From Dehalococcoidia bacterium (GTDB lineage: Bacteria > Chloroflexota > Dehalococcoidia > Lucifugimonadales > Lucifugimonadaceae): a DNA stretch of 64,000 nt. The stretch is taken from the NCBI GenBank assembly GCA_022819585.1, contig JAJEGY010000028.1, positions 1 to 64,000 on the forward strand. Direction: 5' to 3'. A program made the translations under genes and the position numbers. This document shows, piece by piece, positions 17,031-24,295 of the stretch. The notes beneath the pieces were generated by a model, which searched no databases, was not told the origin of the DNA, and saw only the letters and a program-made list of their open reading frames with translations. The stretch's first letter is position 1, and every line of letters starts with the position of its first letter.

Positions 17031-17852
17031 CTAAGCCTTAAATCCCACAGCCTCCCCAAACGCAAGCCCAGCAACTCCACCCGGATGACCATCCCAACGA
17101 TCCATATCTCCCCGCCATTTCTCGAACTGCTCCAACGTCGCCAATCCGAACTCGACCGCAGGCCCAATCACCTCATCTGACAAAAACCACTGATTCACAA
17201 ACCCGTGGAAAAACGCAACATCCTCAGCCGTCGAGAAAACATCAAACGACGCCGAAGCCTCCACATCCACAAACCCAGCCCTCACAAACACATCCTTCAA
17301 ATCCCGACCCATATTCGGATGACCGCCATTAGCACTTACCAACTTGCTGAACGTATTCCACGCCTCATCGTCCACCGCATCTTCAGGCCCGACGAACGAC
17401 GCATCCGTAATCACCTCCCTGCTCGCCAACACACCGCCAGGCTTCAACACCCGTAAAACCTCGCTCAACACCTTCTCCGTGTCAGGCACATGCATCAAAA
17501 CCGCATGGGTGTGCGCCGCATCAAACGACTCATCCTCAAACGGCAGATCCGTAGCATCACCCACATCAAACGTCGCATTGCCATGACCACCCGCAGCAGC
17601 CGACGCCCTCGCAATCATCACCTGCGACTCCTCCATATCGATCCCATGCAACTCCCCGGGCTCAACAGCCTTCGCCAATCCCACTGAAATCGTCCCCGGC
17701 CCACAACCGATATCTAACACCCGCGACCCCGGTTTCAGGTGCGGCAGCAAATGAGCAGCGTGAGTCTCCGCATTCCGACGATGCAATATCTGCGTAAACT
17801 CGTCGCTATACCCCATCGCATACGTCGAATTCTCCGATTGCTCCAGTGTCAC
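17031..17852 (-). CDS. Class I SAM-dependent methyltransferase
   Basis: A 273-residue Rossmann-fold methyltransferase. Motif I is VLDIGCGPG, the acidic ribose-binding residue follows in GIDMEESQ, and FDVGDATDLPFEDESFDAAHT is motif II/III. It resembles UbiE-like enzymes. The start is GTG 17852, supported by AAGGAG nine bases upstream. It stands alone between a convergent ThDP enzyme and a divergent lipoprotein. Substrate unknown. Confidence 0.88.
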   Translation of the reverse strand: MTLEQSENSTYAMGYSDEFTQILHRRNAETHAAHLLPHLKPGSRVLDIGCGPGTISVGLAKAVEPGELHGIDMEESQVMIARASAAAGGHGNATFDVGDATDLPFEDESFDAAHTHAVLMHVPDTEKVLSEVLRVLKPGGVLASREVITDASFVGPEDAVDDEAWNTFSKLVSANGGHPNMGRDLKDVFVRAGFVDVEASASFDVFSTAEDVAFFHGFVNQWFLSDEVIGPAVEFGLATLEQFEKWRGDMDRWDGHPGGVAGLAFGEAVGFKA

Positions 17853-18026
17853 AGTATCAATCTCCTTCGTTACTTCGAATCAAGTTGCCATTCACACGAA
17901 CAGCGATTCTATTCAACAAACACAATAATGAGATTATGTATCACTCAATTCCCAGCCAACATCCGATATTGATTTGGGTTCGTAACACCCAAACGTAGTC
18001 GTATATCCATCGTTGAAGCCGATCCG

Positions 18027-19826
18027 ATGCCTAAATCAAAGCTGATCTTTTCACGTGCCGTTATCGTTCCGTGCCTTCTATGGCTGCTCATTACCGTCGC
18101 CGCATGTTCTCAACCCGAACCAACACCAACTCCGGAACCCACTCCAACTCCAATTCCTACTCCCACCATCGCCCCAACAATCGCTCACACACCAACAAGC
18201 ACTCCATCGCCAACCTCAACACCAACTCCCGAGCCAACCCCAACACCTGACGAAGAAGGCATCATCTGGTATGAACCGAATCCGGCAATCATAACGGTCG
18301 AAGGTCCCACGATCATCTTCGAGGGGGATATCGAATCTTCGACTTACCGAGATTTCCTCGTCGCCGTCCGAGGCAAAGAAGACCAAATCACCACTATCCG
18401 CGTCAACTCGTTTGGCGGTATAACAGAACAAGGCATCCAAATCGGCGAATGGATCCTCGAACACGAAATCGACGTCATCGTCGACGAAGCATGCTTCTCA
18501 TCCTGCGCAAACTACATCTTCACCGCGGGAAAGAACAAGATCATCCAAAAAGACGCCATCGTCGGATGGCACGGCTCGGAACAACAGGACCCGTTCATCG
18601 CGGCCGGATATGGCATCACCATGGCGGAACTCTACGCCCGTCACTACGACGAAATGAAGGAATGGGGCGAACTTCTGCCCGGCGAAACCAAAGGGGAATT
18701 CGTCGCCTCAATGCTAGAGATGGACGCGTTTGAAGGCGATGATGACGAACCAAACTTCCTCGAAAAGGCCGACGTCAACCTCTACCTCATGGTCTACGGT
18801 TTCTTGCCTGACCAGTTCGATTACTACGTGACCGAACAAACCGAATTCGGCGGTTGGACATTTTCCATCGAAGACATGGCCAAATTCGGCGTCCATAACG
18901 TGACCTACGAAGGCGAGGGCACATACCCGAGCAAACAAGCCCTCCGAACCTTCCCCGTCGCAGTCTTCAAGGTTCCAGATGACACCGTCCCGCCTGCCGT
19001 CGTCCCGACACCGTTACCAACGCCCACTCCGCCTCCGGGAAGCACACCGACTCCGACTCCAGAACCTGATAATGAAATCGATCCATGGTTCGACACTGAG
19101 TCGGCAGTGGTCACCGTTGAAGGCGACACTATCGTAATCGACGGCTTCATCGATCACGCGACCTACCACAACTTCCTACAATCTATCCGCCTAAGCCAAG
19201 ACGAAATCACAACTCTCAGGATCAACTCCGACTACGGCGTTCTCGAGATCGCCACGCTCATCGGCATGTGGGTCCACGAAAACAAGATCGACGTAATCGT
19301 AGACAAAGCCTGTTTCGAAGCCTGCGCAAATTACATCTTCACCGCCGGGAAAAACAAGATCATCGAGGACGGCGCGCTCGTCGGCTGGTTCGGCTCCCCG
19401 CAAGATGAAGAATATGCAGCCCGCGCCTTGGGAATGACGATCGAAGAGAGAAACTTGCGAGACATCGAACGGGGAACGTTGGGGGTCGATCCCGAACTCG
19501 ACGAACAGGGCCGAAAAGATTACGTAGACATGATCGCGAGTTACGTACGGGACGCGATCGAGCAGGAACGCCGGTTCCTTGACACCACCGGCGTCAAGGA
19601 AGACGCCTTGGTCTACGGATTCATCGGTGTCGATTACGAAGACTATGGGCTCCCCATGCACCTCTTCAACGGCTGGACCTTCTCCATCGAAGACATGGCC
19701 AAACTAGGCATCGAAAACGTGACCTACTTAGGCGAAGGAACGTACCCAGATCGCGGAGAGGCTTCGCGTCGCTTCCTCGAAATCTTCAGAATTGGCGAAG
19801 CACCGGATCAACTCCCCACCAGATAA
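18027..19826 (+). CDS. Lipoprotein with two ClpP-like (COG3904-type) modules
   Basis: A 599-residue exported lipoprotein: signal peptide, lipobox VAAC (Cys27), then a Pro-Thr linker to about residue 73. Two homologous modules follow (about 85-320 and 350-590), joined by a second Pro-Thr linker. Each has the periplasmic ClpP/crotonase-like pattern with C-F-x-x-C-ANYIFTAGKNKII and a closing FSIEDMAK-G. Module 1 keeps Ser158 in CFSSC and His182 in GWHGS. Module 2 has Glu431 and Phe455 at those places, so it looks catalytically dead. Outer-surface protease or scaffold are options. Confidence 0.8.
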   Translation: MPKSKLIFSRAVIVPCLLWLLITVAACSQPEPTPTPEPTPTPIPTPTIAPTIAHTPTSTPSPTSTPTPEPTPTPDEEGIIWYEPNPAIITVEGPTIIFEGDIESSTYRDFLVAVRGKEDQITTIRVNSFGGITEQGIQIGEWILEHEIDVIVDEACFSSCANYIFTAGKNKIIQKDAIVGWHGSEQQDPFIAAGYGITMAELYARHYDEMKEWGELLPGETKGEFVASMLEMDAFEGDDDEPNFLEKADVNLYLMVYGFLPDQFDYYVTEQTEFGGWTFSIEDMAKFGVHNVTYEGEGTYPSKQALRTFPVAVFKVPDDTVPPAVVPTPLPTPTPPPGSTPTPTPEPDNEIDPWFDTESAVVTVEGDTIVIDGFIDHATYHNFLQSIRLSQDEITTLRINSDYGVLEIATLIGMWVHENKIDVIVDKACFEACANYIFTAGKNKIIEDGALVGWFGSPQDEEYAARALGMTIEERNLRDIERGTLGVDPELDEQGRKDYVDMIASYVRDAIEQERRFLDTTGVKEDALVYGFIGVDYEDYGLPMHLFNGWTFSIEDMAKLGIENVTYLGEGTYPDRGEASRRFLEIFRIGEAPDQLPTR

Positions 19827-19917
19827 CCAAACCTCCGTCTCACCTAACCCGCCGCTTGTTTACTCGATCGATATCATTGAACCTAACTAACTAATACAAC
19901 CTCACCAGCCCCTCCCC

Positions 19918-20325
19918 ATGACCATCAACCGTGAACTCGAATACCGAAAAATGGCAAGCCGCGGAAAATACCGCCGCCTCTACAACCATCTCCAATCCCG
20001 CCCACGCCGCGAATGGCAAACCACCTTCCAAGAAATCGAAAACATCCTAGGATTCCAACTCCCACCATCCGCACGACTACACCGACCATGGTGGTCCAAC
20101 CAGCGAAACGGCAACGGACACAGCCAAGCCCTCGCATGGAACGCCGCCGGATGGGACACCGCAAACGTAAACCTACAATCCGAAATGTTGTCACTCAAAC
20201 CAAAAGAACCAGAAGACGAACCCAAGCGTCCAACCCTAGACGAAATCCTGCCACCCAGAAGTGTCGGAGAGTGGATTGATGTGCCGAAATTCAGGCGAGA
20301 AGAACTCTACTCAGACAGGCTTTGA
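19918..20325 (+). CDS. DUF7662-like protein, possible antitoxin partner of PIN toxin
   Basis: A 135-residue protein with the layout YRKMASRGKYRRLYNHL, then TTFQEIENILGFQLPPSAR, and WWSNQ...HSQALAWNAAGW. This recalls the DUF7662 domain, which I know only as an uncharacterised small domain. The acidic C-terminal third (EPEDEP) ends 6 nt before the PIN-domain gene. The spacing suggests an operon and a possible antitoxin role, which is inference. Confidence 0.65.
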   Translation: MTINRELEYRKMASRGKYRRLYNHLQSRPRREWQTTFQEIENILGFQLPPSARLHRPWWSNQRNGNGHSQALAWNAAGWDTANVNLQSEMLSLKPKEPEDEPKRPTLDEILPPRSVGEWIDVPKFRREELYSDRL

Positions 20326-20331
20326 TACGTA

Positions 20332-20754
20332 ATGTTCATCGATACCAACGCGCTGATCTATACACAAGTCGTCGAAACTCCCAACCACCAGACAGCTAGA
20401 AACTGGATCCAACAGGCTCGAAACAACCAAGAACCATTGAGAATCAGCCGGCAAATCGTCCGAGAATACCTGGCCGCTGTCACCAGACCTCAGAATTGGC
20501 GAGACCCCATCACACTCGAAGAAGCGTTGTCCGACGTCCAAAGGTTCCTCGATACCTTCGAAGTCCTCGAAGACGGTCCACAAGTCACCGACACCCTAAT
20601 TCAACTCTGCCGGGAAACCCCCATTGGCGGACGACAAATACACGACGCCAACATCGTCGCCACCATGCTCGCACACGGCGAAAACCGACTCCTAACCTTT
20701 AACACCTCAGACTTCCAACGCTTCACCAACCGCATCCAAATCGTAAACACCTAG
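20332..20754 (+). CDS. PIN-domain protein (VapC-like)
   Basis: A 140-residue PIN-domain nuclease. The first acidic residue is Asp4 in MFIDTNALIY, an acidic IVREYLAAV segment follows, then Asp in IHDANIVATML, and a final NTSDFQRF, giving the usual cluster of Mg-binding acids. VapC-type toxins cleave tRNA or rRNA. No classic AbrB/RHH antitoxin is present; the upstream partner is the DUF7662-like gene, 6 nt away. Confidence 0.85.
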   Translation: MFIDTNALIYTQVVETPNHQTARNWIQQARNNQEPLRISRQIVREYLAAVTRPQNWRDPITLEEALSDVQRFLDTFEVLEDGPQVTDTLIQLCRETPIGGRQIHDANIVATMLAHGENRLLTFNTSDFQRFTNRIQIVNT

Positions 20755-20787
20755 CCTCCACACGAAAGCCAGTTCGCCCTCATAACG

Positions 20788-21360
20788 TTGACACCCCATC
20801 AACCAACATCCAAATCCAGAAACCTCATCCTCGTCCGTCACTGCCAAGCAACAGGGCAACATCCCGACGCGGCCTTATCCGAGACTGGTCACCAACAAGC
20901 CCAATCCTTGGCAACCTTCCTCTCCGACTACGCCATCGACCACATCACCACAAGCAAATACCTCCGCGCCCAACAGACAATCCAACCCTTCGCCAACCAA
21001 CACGGCCTTCCCATACACACCGATCTACGCCTGAATGAGAGAGCCCTATCCGCCGAACCCCTCGAAAACTGGCAACAAATCGTCCACGACTCTTTCGCTG
21101 ACCCGAACCTCCGCGCCCCCGGTGGCGAATCCGCCAACGAAGTCCTACACCGTGCCCAATCCGCTCTTGCTGACATCCTCAACCAAAACCACAATCTCCC
21201 CCTAATCGTCACTCACGGCAACCTCCTCGCCATTCTCTTACACTCCGTAAACTCAACTTTCGGCTACCGAGGCTGGCAATCCCTAACCAACCCCGACGTC
21301 TTCATGCTCAATCAAACAGGTCCCACACGATTCGCATTCGAGAGATTATGGCGGACATGA
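20788..21360 (+). CDS. Histidine phosphatase family protein
   Basis: A 190-residue member of the phosphoglycerate mutase-like superfamily. The phosphohistidine motif is LVRHCQATG (canonical RHGxT has Cys in place of Gly), followed by LSETGHQQAQSLATFL and a second catalytic histidine in LIVTHGNLLAI. The start is a TTG at 20788; no ATG lies before the motif. It follows the PIN gene by 33 nt. Substrate unknown. Confidence 0.8.
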   Translation: MTPHQPTSKSRNLILVRHCQATGQHPDAALSETGHQQAQSLATFLSDYAIDHITTSKYLRAQQTIQPFANQHGLPIHTDLRLNERALSAEPLENWQQIVHDSFADPNLRAPGGESANEVLHRAQSALADILNQNHNLPLIVTHGNLLAILLHSVNSTFGYRGWQSLTNPDVFMLNQTGPTRFAFERLWRT

Positions 21361-21372
21361 TGGGTCCTCGAT

Positions 21373-21912
21373 TCATTCAATCAAAAATCGCTTCGTCAAA
21401 CGCTCAATAGTCCCCTTGGTCCGAATCGTCATCGGACCCAAAATCCCCTCCACAACCTTCAAATCCAACTCCGATGACGATAAATTCTCTTCAGGCCACC
21501 AGTACAGCTCCCGACCCACAACCTCCAACATATCCTCCTCACACGACATCCCAAGCACCGCATCACGAGCCGACCGCCCAGGCGCATCCTTGAGCATCGC
21601 AACCTGCAACTTGCCAGAACGCTCCCCGGAAAATCCCGAAAACGGTTCATACCCCGCAATCATCCGAACTTCATCCGCCGACCGCAAAAAAGTCGGCACC
21701 TCATACCCAAGCGCCTCCTCCAACCCAACCTCGATCACCCCTGCAATAACACTCGCATCACCCTCCTCCACCTCAAACACAACATTCCCACTAGCCAAAA
21801 ACGCCGAAACACCGCAAAACCCCATCCCCTCAAAAGCCGCGCACAACTCCGGATTCTTGATCCGCCTACGACCAAGATTCATCCCCCGAAGAAACGCCAC
21901 ATACCGATGCAT
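21373..21912 (-). CDS. DUF1697 family protein
   Basis: A 179-residue protein with the DUF1697 marks: YVAFLRGMNLGRR at the start, CAAFEGMGF, ASGNVVFE and VPTFLRSADEVRMI, and a conserved GTIERLTKRF-type end. The function of this family is undefined. ATG 21912. It is convergent with the histidine phosphatase and the last protein gene before the long non-coding stretch. Confidence 0.85.
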   Translation of the reverse strand: MHRYVAFLRGMNLGRRRIKNPELCAAFEGMGFCGVSAFLASGNVVFEVEEGDASVIAGVIEVGLEEALGYEVPTFLRSADEVRMIAGYEPFSGFSGERSGKLQVAMLKDAPGRSARDAVLGMSCEEDMLEVVGRELYWWPEENLSSSELDLKVVEGILGPMTIRTKGTIERLTKRFLIE

Positions 21913-21970
21913 AACGAACCGAATTCTAATAACCCAAACCCTTCACGAAGCACAAGGGAACACACGGTAG

Positions 21971-22028
21971 GGGCCGTTCGAGAACGGCCCGGGGAGGTGC
22001 TGCGAAGGAAGCAAAGCGCCCTTCGCAG
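21971..22028. repeat. Double-hairpin intergenic element
   Basis: Two adjacent perfect inverted repeats: GGGCCGTTC / GAACGGCCC (21971-21990, 2-nt loop) and CTGCGAAGG / CCTTCGCAG (22000-22028, 11-nt loop). The spacing and lack of coding frame look like a REP- or MITE-type dispersed element. Only one copy is in the window, so the repeat nature is inference. Confidence 0.5.
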
Positions 22029-22108
22029 AGTGACGGACTCCCTCAAAAACCACCACTCCTCCCACACCCCCAAACCTCAACTAAAACCCCCAACGACTAC
22101 GCACGTTC

Positions 22109-22135
22109 CCCCTCTCCCGCTGGGCGGGAGAGGGG
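22109..22135. repeat. REP-like palindrome, copy 1
   Basis: A 12-bp stem CCCCTCTCCCGC / GCGGGAGAGGGG with a 3-nt loop, followed by a GGTGAGGGCGAGG tract. The same stem and tail recur at 24216-24241. This CTCTCCCGC...GCGGGAGAG motif is a REP-like hairpin seen in intergenic regions of many bacteria. Confidence 0.7.
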
Positions 22136-22278
22136 CCGGAGGTGAGGGCGAGGGGACGGGAGGGGCCAGAAGGACTCCCCCATCCAACAACGCAACCCAG
22201 CGCAATACCCCAAACAACTAGAACCGAAATCCCAAAAATCCTCCCAATCCCAAGAATCCCAATTCAGACAGAAACAGC

Positions 22279-22306
22279 TTGACATCTATAGAAACACATG
22301 TATCAT
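22279..22306 (+). promoter_or_regulatory. Sigma70-type promoter ahead of the structured RNA
   Basis: A perfect -35 TTGACA (22279-22284), a 16-nt spacer and a -10 TATCAT (22301-22306), with a TG just before the -10. It sits in an AT-rich patch that ends where the GC-rich structured region begins, giving a predicted transcription start near 22313. No protein gene begins within the next 900 nt, so the product is expected to be a non-coding RNA. Confidence 0.6.
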
Positions 22307-22312
22307 TAACAA

Positions 22313-23170
22313 CAGTTTGATCGACAGACTTGCGCCGCAGAACGGAAGCGGCCACCCCCAGCCCGGGGAACCATCGGGACAAGCGTCGGACGTGAAAGCG
22401 CCCGCGGCCGGACCTCCGAAAGAGGCGAGGCGCGGATCCGCCCAAGCGTCCATGGCGACGCCCCCGCAGCGGCTGCCGAGTCGCTGAAAGGAGAACCGGG
22501 TCCTGTTGGAAACGCACCTCGGACCATTGTCTCAGCCGCGGCGAGAAGGGCTGTCCAGTCGCCGCCGGTCCGGAAGGACCAGCCGGTCAGCGCCGAGCCG
22601 CAGAGATGCGGTTAGGCGAAGGGGCTCGGGAGGACGTGCGCGGATGCAGGGAGACGTCGTACCCGCTCGCCACGGGGACGGCTACAGGTTCCAGGCCGCA
22701 AGGCCGATGGAAGGCGACGAACTCGTCAACCCCCTTCGGGGAGAGTCCTCGTACGCTCCCCGACCCTCAGAGGCGCGGCGCGTACGCCCCCTTCGTCGAA
22801 GACGTAAGGGGGCGCGATGCGAAGCGAGCGGGGGATGCCCGTCGTCGTCCGGGCAGGAGCGCTGGCAGCTCCCGCAGAACCTGGCTGTGGGACGGATCCT
22901 GTGTCTGCCCCGCCAAACGGCGCAAGTCGACCGTCAATCGACGGCGCAGCGACGCGAAAACGCTGCGCCTTCGAGGAGCGGACAAAAGTGCGTAACTCCG
23001 AAGCAGGAGCCGGGCAGAGCACACGGCCCTCCTTCGGCCGCCACCGTAAGTCCGGAAGGGCGCATCGCAAGGCGATCGCGGCAGGGAGAAAACCGAGCGA
23101 AGCCCCCGGCAAAACCAAGAACCGAGAAATCGGAAAATCAAGAAGGGCCGGAAACGGCCAATTAAACGCG
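22313..23170 (+). ncRNA. Candidate large structured RNA, about 850 nt, family unknown
   Basis: A GC-rich stretch with no credible protein frame but many strong hairpins: CCTC/GAGG (22413-22425), GGTCC-GGAA-GGACC (22567-22580), AGCCGCA-GAGA-TGCGGTT (22596-22613), GGCC-GCAA-GGCC (22694-22705), a UUCG-capped stem (22731-22741), CGCCCCCTT/AAGGGGGCG (22785-22814), and a 9-bp GGCGCAGCG/CGCTGCGCC (22943-22969). The 3' 185 nt repeats the left window edge and ends with a CCGA-GAAA-TCGG hairpin and a GGCCG-GAAA-CGGCC hairpin. It is not RNase P, tmRNA or rRNA by signature. HEARO/omega-RNA, GOLLD- or ROOL-type RNA and group II intron relics are alternatives I cannot test. The ends are approximate. Confidence 0.55.
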
Positions 23171-23243
23171 CCAAAACCATATTGCACAATTTAACTATCG
23201 TTTCGAAGCAGAACCAAACCACGCTTCAACCGAGGACATCGAC

Positions 23244-24158
23244 ATGAACAAGCACTTCCTGAGGTTCCGCGACCTCCCGGCGACCGACATTTCGCCGCTG
23301 CTCTACCGCGCTATTGAGCTGAAGAGCGGTGCCGAGAGTCGAGCCTTGGAAGGCAAATCGGTCGCCCTCATATTCGAGAAACCATCCCTCCGCACAAAGC
23401 TTTCCTTCTGGATCGGCGCACAGAAATTGGGCGCAAACCCGCTTTACTTCTCGCCGGAGGAAGTCGGACTAGGAAAGCGCGAACCCGTAGCCGACGTGGC
23501 CAAGGTAGTCGCAAGCATGGCCGACATGGCCGTCGTCCGCACCTTCGCACAGGTAACACTCGACGAGTTCGGCGAAAACAGCAACATCCCCGTCATAAAC
23601 GCTCTCACCGACGAGGAACACCCATGCCAAGCACTCGCCGATGTGATGACGATGCTGGAGATTCGGGGCTATCTGGACGATGTCCGCGTGGCATTCGTCG
23701 GCGATGGAAACAACGTCGCGGCCAGCCTTTCCTACGCCGTCGCCGGATTGGGAGGCACGATGGTCATCGCCTCGCCCCACGGGTACGAACTGCCCTACGG
23801 CGTCCGCAGCGACAATGCCGATTACATCTCGGATAGCGACAGAGCCGGAAGCGTGATCCAGCTCCGCGACCCCGTCGAGGGCGTGCGTCACGCCGATTTC
23901 GTCTACACCGATGTATGGACGAGCATGGGCCAAGAAGCCGAAACCGCCCAGCGCCTAAAAGACTTCCATGGCTACCAAGTCAACCCCGAGTTGATGGAGT
24001 ACGCGAAGCCGCAAGCACGCTTCATGCACGACATGCCCGCCCACCCCGGCGAAGAAGTCTCCGAAGACATGCTCTACCACCCCTCATCAGTCTGCTTCCA
24101 ACAAGCCGAAAACCGCATGTGGGCACAAATGGCCCTCATGGAAACAATAATGTCCTAA
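23244..24158 (+). CDS. argF: Ornithine carbamoyltransferase-like
   Basis: A 304-residue carbamoyltransferase converting ornithine and carbamoyl phosphate to citrulline (arginine synthesis, cytoplasm). The carbamoyl-phosphate loop is KPSLRTKLSF (S48-L-R-T51, Leu in place of the usual Thr), with HPCQ at 126-129. The ornithine loop DVWTSMG (Ser227-Met228-Gly229) favours ornithine over aspartate. The usual HCLP is HDMP (262-265), so the conserved cysteine is an aspartate. Length is normal. No other arg gene is adjacent. It follows the structured RNA by about 75 nt, so expression could be linked to that transcript. Confidence 0.85.
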   Translation: MNKHFLRFRDLPATDISPLLYRAIELKSGAESRALEGKSVALIFEKPSLRTKLSFWIGAQKLGANPLYFSPEEVGLGKREPVADVAKVVASMADMAVVRTFAQVTLDEFGENSNIPVINALTDEEHPCQALADVMTMLEIRGYLDDVRVAFVGDGNNVAASLSYAVAGLGGTMVIASPHGYELPYGVRSDNADYISDSDRAGSVIQLRDPVEGVRHADFVYTDVWTSMGQEAETAQRLKDFHGYQVNPELMEYAKPQARFMHDMPAHPGEEVSEDMLYHPSSVCFQQAENRMWAQMALMETIMS

Positions 24159-24180
24159 CCCAAATCCCTCACGTCTGGCA

Positions 24181-24211
24181 GCCCACCGCAAAACGGTCGT
24201 AAGCGGTGGGC
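24181..24211. terminator. Inverted repeat after argF
   Basis: A 9-bp stem GCCCACCGC / GCGGTGGGC with a 13-nt loop, 22 nt after the argF stop codon. No T-run follows, so a factor-independent terminator is uncertain; it is immediately followed by the REP-like palindrome. Confidence 0.4.
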
Positions 24212-24215
24212 ATCT

Positions 24216-24241
24216 CCCCTCTCCCGCTCAGCGGGAGAGGG
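24216..24241. repeat. REP-like palindrome, copy 2
   Basis: An 11-bp stem CCCTCTCCCGC / GCGGGAGAGGG with a 3-nt loop and a following GGGTGAGGGTGA tract, matching the palindrome at 22109-22135 in stem and flank. It lies between argF and der. Confidence 0.7.
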
Positions 24242-24295
24242 CTAGGGTGAGGGTGACCTGGGGCGGACAAATGGGAGGGGTACGGTAAATAAAAG

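Noticed and set aside
22506-23165. A 219-codon + frame and several others in the GC-rich block
   Set aside because: Arg/Gly/Ser-rich, no motif, start unsupported, and the sequence is rich in strong hairpins; better explained as structured RNA.
22313-23170. RNase P RNA, tmRNA or rRNA
   Set aside because: The conserved cores I would expect (for example the GAGGAAAGTCC of RNase P) are not found.
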